A DNA stretch of 64,000 nt, taken from NCBI RefSeq assembly GCF_029168945.1, contig NC_083609.1, forward strand, positions 25,169,501 to 25,233,500, given 5' to 3'. The stretch is from Cannabis sativa. Taxonomy: Eukaryota; Streptophyta; Magnoliopsida; Rosales; Cannabaceae. The number at the start of each line of letters is the position of its first letter. Positions within the stretch are counted from its first letter, which is position 1. Of the stretch, positions 56,827 to 64,000 are shown one piece after another. The position numbers and the translations under genes are program-made. Below the pieces are notes generated by a model, which was not told the DNA's origin, did no database searches, and saw only the letters and a program-made list of their open reading frames with translations.

Positions 56827-57820
56827 TATATATATATGTATTATTAGTATATGTATAATTAATTACTTTACTTTCTCTCAGAAAATACATGTATAAAGAT
56901 ATATCTGATTTCCACTTTTAGTTTTTTACAAATAATTTTTAAAAAATGATATCTTTTTTAGTTTTATAATATTTCTTAAAATTTCTCAATTTAATATTTC
57001 CATACATAAAATAATAAAAATAAAATAATCTCTCTCTATATATATATAAACTCGATATATATAATATATATAGATATAAATAAATAAATAAATCTAAATA
57101 TATAAACAATATATTGATTGGTTTTTTAAGATAGAAAATTAATTAATCCCGTGAAAATAAATTAAAATTAATATTGAATTATAAACGTAAAAAAATAAAA
57201 TTTTATTTATAGATTACATAAGCAACACCTAAAGTATTTTTAAATAATGTAAGACTTTTAAATAAGCTAATAAAAATTATATTGACTTTTTTCTATAATA
57301 AAAACTTGAAGCTCCAAAAAAATTATAAAAATACTTTAAAAAGGATTATGCAAATCTTGTTCTAAACTTAAAAATGGTTAATACCAAAAGTTAGCCACTT
57401 ATTATAAATCTTCCTCCGACAAATATTTGTCCTTTAGGTGATCAGTTTTCTTAAAAAATAAAAAAAGAGTTGATGATATCTTTTTCGAAACAACCACGAC
57501 AACATCACCTTCTCACATAGATACTAACTGCCATACAAAATAAAATTATTCTTCCAAACACTCTTGTTGATAGCAATAGAATAATATAATATCAAAAACT
57601 AAAATAATCACAAAATAAAAAAAATGAGAATAATGCAATATGAAAAATTAAAATTTTAATCAACAAAATAAATAGATGACTAAATAAATTCGATGTCTAA
57701 AAAGATAATTGATGATACTCACTTTATATTTAGTTTTGCCTTCAAGGTAGAGGAGACAACGAACACAATTATTTTAGCTTTAACAATTATTAAGTGTTTC
57801 AACTAATTTTCAATATACCA

Positions 57821-57975
57821 TGTTGAGGTGCCTGTTAAAAAATACAGAACTATAAAAAAAGAAAAAGTCAGCCATATATGAAATACATATATAAATATAT
57901 ATGTTGAGGTGCCTGTCAAAAAATATAGAACTATAGAAGAAGAAAAAGTGAGCTACATATGAAATACATATATTT
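57821..57975. repeat. 81-bp tandem duplication
   Basis: TGTTGAGGTGCCTGTTAAAA at 57821 recurs at 57902 as TGTTGAGGTGCCTGTCAAAA, and similarity continues through GAAATACATATAT in both. Confidence 0.85.
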
Positions 57976-58602
57976 ATATATTTCAATAAAAAGAGCCTTA
58001 ATTAGCGACATGATCATGTACACAAAAAATATCTAACAAAATAATTAAACCAAACAATACAAACTAACATATTATTATAGTAAGAAACAAATCATCAGAA
58101 CAAAAATAATTATATTGTTGCACTAAAAAAACCTAAAAACAGATTATGTGTATTTTTTACAACGAAAAACACTCAAACCACAAAACAAATCTATATATAT
58201 ATATACACATAAACAATAAGTGAAAGCCTTTGTGAGTCCAAAGGTTCTAACTTAATATTTATTATTATTTTTATTTTTATTATTATTGTTGTTGAGGAAG
58301 ATAAAACATCACCAGTACTAATATTATCATGGCTTGGTCATATAATACACAATCAATGTAGTGTTAACGTATATAGTATATGGAGTAACAATTGTATTTA
58401 AGGGTACGTTGTAAACTCTTATTGTATTGATGATCAATTGCTGAAAGGTCATCATTTAGGCTTAAATCATTAAATGGTCAACACTTATATAATAAATCAT
58501 ATAAGATTGGATTAAAATATATATTTAAATGAGAAAATTTGAGAAATTACACAAAGGATTAAAAAACTCTATTAAGCTGCCACATCAACTCTAATATACT
58601 TT

Positions 58603-58605
<3 letters not shown>

Positions 58606-58646
<41 letters not shown>
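58606..58646. repeat. (AT)n microsatellite
   Basis: About 40 bp of alternating TA. Confidence 0.95.
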
Positions 58647-58647
<1 letters not shown>

Positions 58648-59345
58648 ATGATATTGATATTGATTGATGATATTGATATTGATGATTATTATTTATTTAT
58701 TTATTTTAAATTTTATATTTTTGTTGCATATTTTTTGTGGTTTTTTTTAACTATCCTCTATAACTTTTTAAGGAAGTTATAACTATCAATTATTCTTATT
58801 TTATTTATTTTTTATTTTTTTGCACTTATTTTATAATAGTTTATGATTTTATTTTTTTATGAATTAATTATTGTAAATTGGTGTAATTTTGCGTAAAATT
58901 TTAATGTAAGGTTATATAGGATCCCACTATATATGATTGGTGTTTATATTTGCATTTTTTAGAATAATTTTATATGTTGGTAGATTTTTATGAGATAAGT
59001 ATTGGTAGTTATTAAGGTAAATATATTGTTATTTTTTTTAGTTATTAGATTATTTTAGTTTTCCATTTCTTATTACACCTTTACAATTTTTCATTTATGT
59101 CGTTAAGTTTTATGCAATTTTCTTTTAATAAGTTATTTTATTTGTCTTAACATTGCTAGTATTTTTATATATTGTTGTGTTATTTTGTACGGTGATATTA
59201 TTATGTTATGTTAATGTTCATTAGTTTATTATGTAAAATTTTATTATTTGGAGTTCGACAAAAATTTAACGAGTTTGAACAAGACCTCTCTTCAAGTATT
59301 CGAGTTGGAGATAAGTTTCTATCTTTTTTTTTATTTTATCTTTTA

Positions 59346-59346
<1 letters not shown>

Positions 59347-59388
<42 letters not shown>
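59347..59388. repeat. (TTA)n microsatellite
   Basis: About 42 bp uninterrupted. Confidence 0.95.
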
Positions 59389-59911
59389 TTCACTGGTATA
59401 ATATGTTCTAATTATTCTTATTTTTTTCTTTGGTTTTGTAGGGAGGTTCACAAATTAGCAGAAGCTAAACTTATGTAGCTTTAGTGGTTGCACTTGATTG
59501 ATCTCTTGCATTGGGCTACCTAATAAATCTTTTGAGTCTAGTTGATTATTTTCAATTATTATATTTTCTAGGAGATCCTTCTTCTTTGTTTTAAGGTAGG
59601 ATCTTTCTAGATTTTTTTGCTAGTTTGCTATCCAGTTTTCCTGAGGCATCTCTAATTCATGTTTATTGTACACATGAATTAGCAGTTCTAGCACTCAGAG
59701 TGGATGATAAATTAATTTGGATAGATAATTTTTCATCTTTTCTCTATAAATTTTTGAGTATTTTCAATGAAAGTTCATTGTCAAAAACAAAAAAAAAATT
59801 TACTTTTTTTTTAAGAAAAAATGCATATAACGGGACAAAGGCCAAAAGAAAAAAAGCCCAGATTTTTATAGCTGGTAGAAGACAATAGAGTTCATTTTCT
59901 GCTCTAGAGAA

Positions 59912-60110
59912 ATGTCTGCAGTTGACCTCAGAAATCGCATCGAAGAGCTTCTTAAGTTTACTCTTCACTCTTTTCTCAATGAAACCCTACAATTCGACTT
60001 ACACATGTCTAAGGACTTCTGCTCACACCTCCTCAAACACGACCCAAGCCCAGATTTTTTTAATTTCTCTGCCCAATCTGACGGTAAATTAAGATGAAAC
60101 AATTGTGTTT

Positions 60111-60157
<47 letters not shown>

Positions 60158-63100
60158 ATAACTTAAAATTAATTGAATTTGTGATTGTCATTTGATGATG
60201 AAGTATTTGCTGTTCAATAGGGAATTTCAACTCATTTTCATTTGGATTTATAATCCTCTGAAATTTAACTAGAATTTCATATCCTTACTCCGCATTATCT
60301 TCTTATTATAGAATTTGAATTGTTCTATTTTTATTTACACAGATTCTTATACCATACATTCAAGCTTAGTAAATCTCAACTCTCAGTTTTGCAGATTCAT
60401 TGAAAGGGGTTCCTCCATACCCATTATACAAGCGTCTAGCGTTTGCTTTGCAACACACGATTATGTCTGGAACCTTCTATAGGACTTATAATGAAATGCC
60501 AATGCTTGGTGTAGAATGTTCCTTGAGCCACAAAGAACAAGCATGGGGGCTGCTGATTTCACGAAAGGGATCTGACTTAATTGATGTGAGTTATTAGTTG
60601 ATAGTTTCATTCTACTATACCTTTCTTTCTCTTTTTTTTTTTTTTTTTTTTATTTTTATTTTGTCACTCATTTATGTCCAACAGACCTTTCACTAAGTAC
60701 CAACAAATCTTGTAATTAATTCATTCATCAGGTGCTGAAGACTGTTGACTTTGAACTTCATGTACGGGAGCCTTTCTTTTCACAACTAGCAGGTATAAAT
60801 TGCTAACACTGAAAACTTTTGTGTTTCTCATATAAATGGTTATTGATCGATCCTACTGGACATTATTCACAGATGGAGTGAAAAGAGTTGAGGGCAGGTG
60901 TGCTGCTGGTAAATGCAGTAGGTATTACCAATTTACCATTCCATTTTTATATTTATTAGCAGTTGACATCTATGTTTATAGTTATTTGTTTGAAATAGTT
61001 TTCTTTTGGGTTCTGCTATTTTTCTTTTTAACTTCATTCTTGTGTTATTTTTATCATCCCCGAGTATATCCTTTGATATAAGGAGCCCATTTGTGATCTT
61101 GATAGAAAATGAGTTGTTTTATTTGAATCTTTATCTTTCTTATAGAGAGCCGGTAGAATTTTCAGCAAATTGAGGTTATCTTTATCTTTCTTATTTATCT
61201 TGCAAAGAATTATCGAAAGATTAAAATGTAAATTGATTTTTGATTTTTTTTTTTTATTTTAAAAAAAAGGCCATTTGGCCAATTATTAAAAGTACAAAAA
61301 TTACAAGGTATAGAAAGAGAAAGTATCCTCAAGAGAAGTAAAAGTACAAACATTAGTTAGCAAATTGTATTTCCTGCCAAGAGTGATTAAAGAAAGCTTA
61401 TGTCACCAAAGCCCAAAAGGAAGCTGCCTTTCTTGATTTTCTTTTTCCATAAAAGAAGCCATATCCATCTGTTTTCCTTCGAAGTCATTTCATGCCCTCC
61501 CCTTTTTATTTTGTTGGCAGCATTGGATCAGGAAATTTGATTCTTTTCAATGAATGTCTTCTATTTAAAGTTCAGGTACCAATTTTTTGTGTTGATTTGT
61601 ACACCTTTGTATCATTTGAACTTATTTTGGTGAGTAAGATATTAATGAATTTGCAGGATGTCCGCTGGTATGCTTCATTCTCTGACATGTTGGAGGCAGA
61701 GAGCCTTGCTGAAGTGTTACCTGGAGTTAAGTCCATTAAAGAAGGTAATTTATTAGTCTCTGATTCTCTGTGACCTAGTAGACCAATGAGTGTACTACCA
61801 ACGAATTACTTAACTAACTTTCTAGGACCCAGAAGAAGATGGTTAAATACACTAATTTATGCACGTGTATGTGTGTGCGTGTGCGTGTCGTGTTTGTGTA
61901 AGTAGAAAAGGGAGGGACGTAAAGTAATCTTTTTGCTTAGCTCTGTCTTAAAATAATAGATGGGCCTACGATGAAATGTTTCTATATCTCTTGGAGTTTA
62001 TATTAAGCATTTGTTTGCTTACAAAGTTCCATTAAATAAAATAATAGCAATTTATTGTGACTTTTAATGAAGTATCTGATTTTTGCAAGTAGTTTGTACC
62101 TAATGACCATTATTCAGGTGTGCAAATCTACAGAAAGTTTTACTCAGAAGAGGAAGAATATTCTAGTGGTGTCCTTGCGATTTGCATTTCAAGAGTTGCT
62201 CTACAGCCTTATTTTTATTTAGCAAGTATACTCTCGGTTAGTTTACTTATTAGCTGCTTCTTAGTTCTTACGATTATGCATACAATAGCATGAAGAAATT
62301 GACTTTGATAAACATGATTTTCTGTCTAGTACTGTTAGTTTGCTGGTAACACAAGCCTGAGGATTAAGAATCACAGAAATTGATGTTCTTCCTCCTCTTG
62401 CTGATGCTTTGTGGATTTTTTATTTCAAATAGGAATGGTAATGAAAATTCTTATGAATATGATTGTAATTTGTGATATTATTAAACCAAAATTTCTTAGG
62501 ATATACGTGAATAATTTAGATGCCATTAATGTAAAGTGAACAATGTAACACTTATATTCAGTGATTATTATAAATCTTTTATGTTATGGCTAGATAACAA
62601 GCATGTTCTGCTGGTCTTGATTCTATGATATTAGGTTTCAGTCATAAATGATAACAACTTCGGTGGCAGGTGGCAAAATGACAGGAGGAATGCTTAAGTT
62701 GTTTCAAATGATTTTAAGCTCACCTAATATATTTGGCCATTTAAAATAGAAATTTGTACCACTCACCAAGTATTAATTGTGAAGAAATTTAGTCATTATG
62801 ACTTGTTAAAATTATAAGTTCATCTGTTTTATGTTATTTGAGCTTCTTCAATTATATATAGACCAATAAGAAATTTGACGAAGCACCATAGCTCAACTTG
62901 TGCATTTTTGTGGACTGGTATTTTTATGTTATCATTGTTACCGCACTGTAGATATCTATACTGTTTTGTGGAATGGTTTATCATCCTTGATAACCAAGGA
63001 GAAGATAATGTGTTTTCCCCTCCTTTTCTGACAGGGTTTTCTTTGTTCACCAGGAACTGAGTTATAGTGGTATTCGAGGAATTTTAGGCCTTACAAATAC

Positions 63101-63630
63101 AAAAGGGACAACTGAACATGCACTACCACCACCACGATCTGCTCTTCTATCATCATTTACGATGCCTTACAATAAAAATGTGAGATAATTATGGAATGTC
63201 TTGCATAAAGAAGAATCTTTACATAGATTTTAGATGCTCCACTATATCAAATAGTTTTTGAACGGATTAAAACAATTTTTTTACACTGTAAACGAGACAC
63301 GTTATATGCCTGCACATCACCTTTCCTCTGTAAGTTACTACATTGCTATTAGGAGAAAACAACACAATAGTGCATTTAGCATGAAGGCAGCACCACTGAT
63401 TTTGTGTTGATAAACTTTCATTATATCTTTAAAGTGATGGTTGATGGTTTAGCATCCCTAAATTGAGAATCTATAACAAACTACTTTAGGTAAATTGGAT
63501 ATTTCTGATTATAAAGTTAATCTCTTGTAATTATAGGTTAAAGGTAGTACATTGACCCATGGAGCCCGTGCTTTGGCCAAACATGCTCATAGGAGTAACA
63601 ATAAATTTTGGGGCATTTTGGATGGAAGTG
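59912..63630 (+). CDS. ASCH-domain protein, 5' nine exons (partial)
   Basis: Proposed coding exons: 59912-60083, 60395-60585, 60732-60792, 60873-60921, 61521-61575, 61657-61744, 62118-62236, 63054-63179, 63537-63630. All junctions are GT-AG and the phases agree, giving 318 codons plus one base; the gene continues beyond the window. N-terminus MSAVDLRNRIEELLKFTL is helical and also found in the paralogue. The ASCH domain spans exons 3-7: VDFELHVREPFF, DGVKRVEGRC, GSGNLILFNECL, DVRWYASFSDMLEAE, LPGVKSIKEGVQIYRKFY. ASCH folds resemble PUA and are thought to bind RNA. Exons 8-9 carry a plant-specific tail with LTHGARALAKHAHRS. No stop or broken site was seen, so it is probably functional. The exact substrate is unknown. 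Confidence 0.85.
60109..60157. repeat. (TGT)n microsatellite
   Basis: About 48 bp in intron 1 of the ASCH gene. Confidence 0.95.
61241..61445 (-). mobile_element. possible LINE 3' UTR fragment in ASCH intron 4
   Basis: On the minus strand this segment ends with TAATTGGCCAAATGGCC, then an A-rich tail (T-run on + near 61241-61260). A short A-tailed piece with no coding sequence fits a truncated LINE or SINE. No target duplication was established. Confidence 0.35.
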
Positions 63631-63789
63631 GTGAGTTTGTGTTTAAAATTTTGCTTTGTAGTTTTCTTTCTCTTTTTTAGCTCTTGATTAATGTTCAAGT
63701 TGCCTTTTAAAATGTCATCTACAATACTTATTTCCCAAATAAGTGCATTAAGCGATAAGAATTGACTTCTGGTTATAAAATATCATCAT

Positions 63790-63930
63790 TGTTAGATATT
63801 AAGTGTATATTAGCTGTAAGAGAGTTAGATATTTAGTAGATATTTAGTAGATATTTAGTCTCCTAACTCTGTATATAAATATGTATTATTCTATGAAATC
63901 AACACACAATTCGAATCACTATTTTCTACA
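63790..63930 (+). repeat. 141-bp 5' LTR of an element leaving the window
   Basis: From TGTTAGATATTAAG to ATTTTCTACA, inside ASCH intron 9. It holds three copies of GATATTTAGTA and a TATA box (TATATAAATA, 63872-63881). It is followed directly by a tRNA-Met primer-binding site. The very short LTR suggests a small-LTR Copia or a TRIM. Confidence 0.75.
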
Positions 63931-63950
63931 TGGTATCAGAGCATTGTGAT
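63931..63950 (+). other. tRNA-Met primer-binding site
   Basis: TGGTATCAGAGCATTGTGAT directly after the 141-bp LTR. Leader sequence with an A-run (about 63982-64000) follows to the window end. Confidence 0.8.
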
Positions 63951-64000
63951 TCAAAATTCGAAATTCGAAATTAGGGTTACGAAAAAAAAAAAAAAAAAAA

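Larger units (their letters stand above)
56827..59911. other. AT-rich intergenic region
   Basis: No supported gene in about 3.1 kb. It holds an 81-bp tandem duplication (57821-57975), an (AT)n run (about 58606-58646), ATTGATGAT repeats just after it, and a (TTA)n run (59347-59388). The open frames near 59208-59480 are products of the TTA run. Confidence 0.5.

Noticed and set aside
1..64000. CRISPR arrays, bacterial operons, phage modules, tRNA or rRNA genes
   Set aside because: The DNA is plant nuclear in character. Repeats are LTRs, microsatellites or local duplications. TGGTATCAGAGC sites are primer-binding sites, not tRNA genes.

Overview
The window looks like nuclear DNA of a eudicot plant. 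It is AT-rich, has spliceosomal introns, carries two plant housekeeping-type gene families (a Vid27/CYPRO4-like gene and ASCH-domain genes), and most of it is plant retrotransposon. The species cannot be fixed from the sequence. A Rosales genome such as Cannabaceae is a guess only.

Layout. 1-11045: the 3' part of a Ty3/gypsy-type LTR, split by a 10.06 kb Copia-like element (element 1, minus strand, 685-10743) with 5-bp target duplications. 11414-13333: an intact intronless Vid27/CYPRO4-like gene (+). 13651-19949: a LINE RNase H scrap, then a 5'-truncated LINE (minus) bounded by a perfect 16-bp duplication; a solo LTR sits in its reverse transcriptase. 20652-22915: a broken ASCH-domain paralogue (+). 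23849-24600: a TRIM-like miniature LTR element.

25869-43992: a Copia element with short LTRs (element 3, +) used as a landing pad. A truncated LTR of the element-1 family lies in its gag. A full 10.2 kb element of that same family (element 2, +) is nested inside that LTR, and a solo LTR of the family lies in its RT. 44265-44653: a MITE-like inverted-repeat element. 45278-45520: an SRO/RCD1-type PARP-fold exon split by another Copia element (element 4, 45521-52620), whose 490-bp LTRs look identical although its pol is ruined.

52810-56826: two different Helitrons on the minus strand joined head to tail. The distal one carries a replication protein A-like OB-fold relic. 56827-59911 is AT-rich intergenic DNA. 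59912 to the window end: an apparently intact, multi-exon ASCH-domain gene (+). Its ninth intron holds the start of another LTR element with a very short (about 141 bp) LTR.

Only the Vid27-like gene and the second ASCH gene look like functional host genes. The rest is a record of sequential insertions whose order can be read from nesting, target duplications and LTR divergence.
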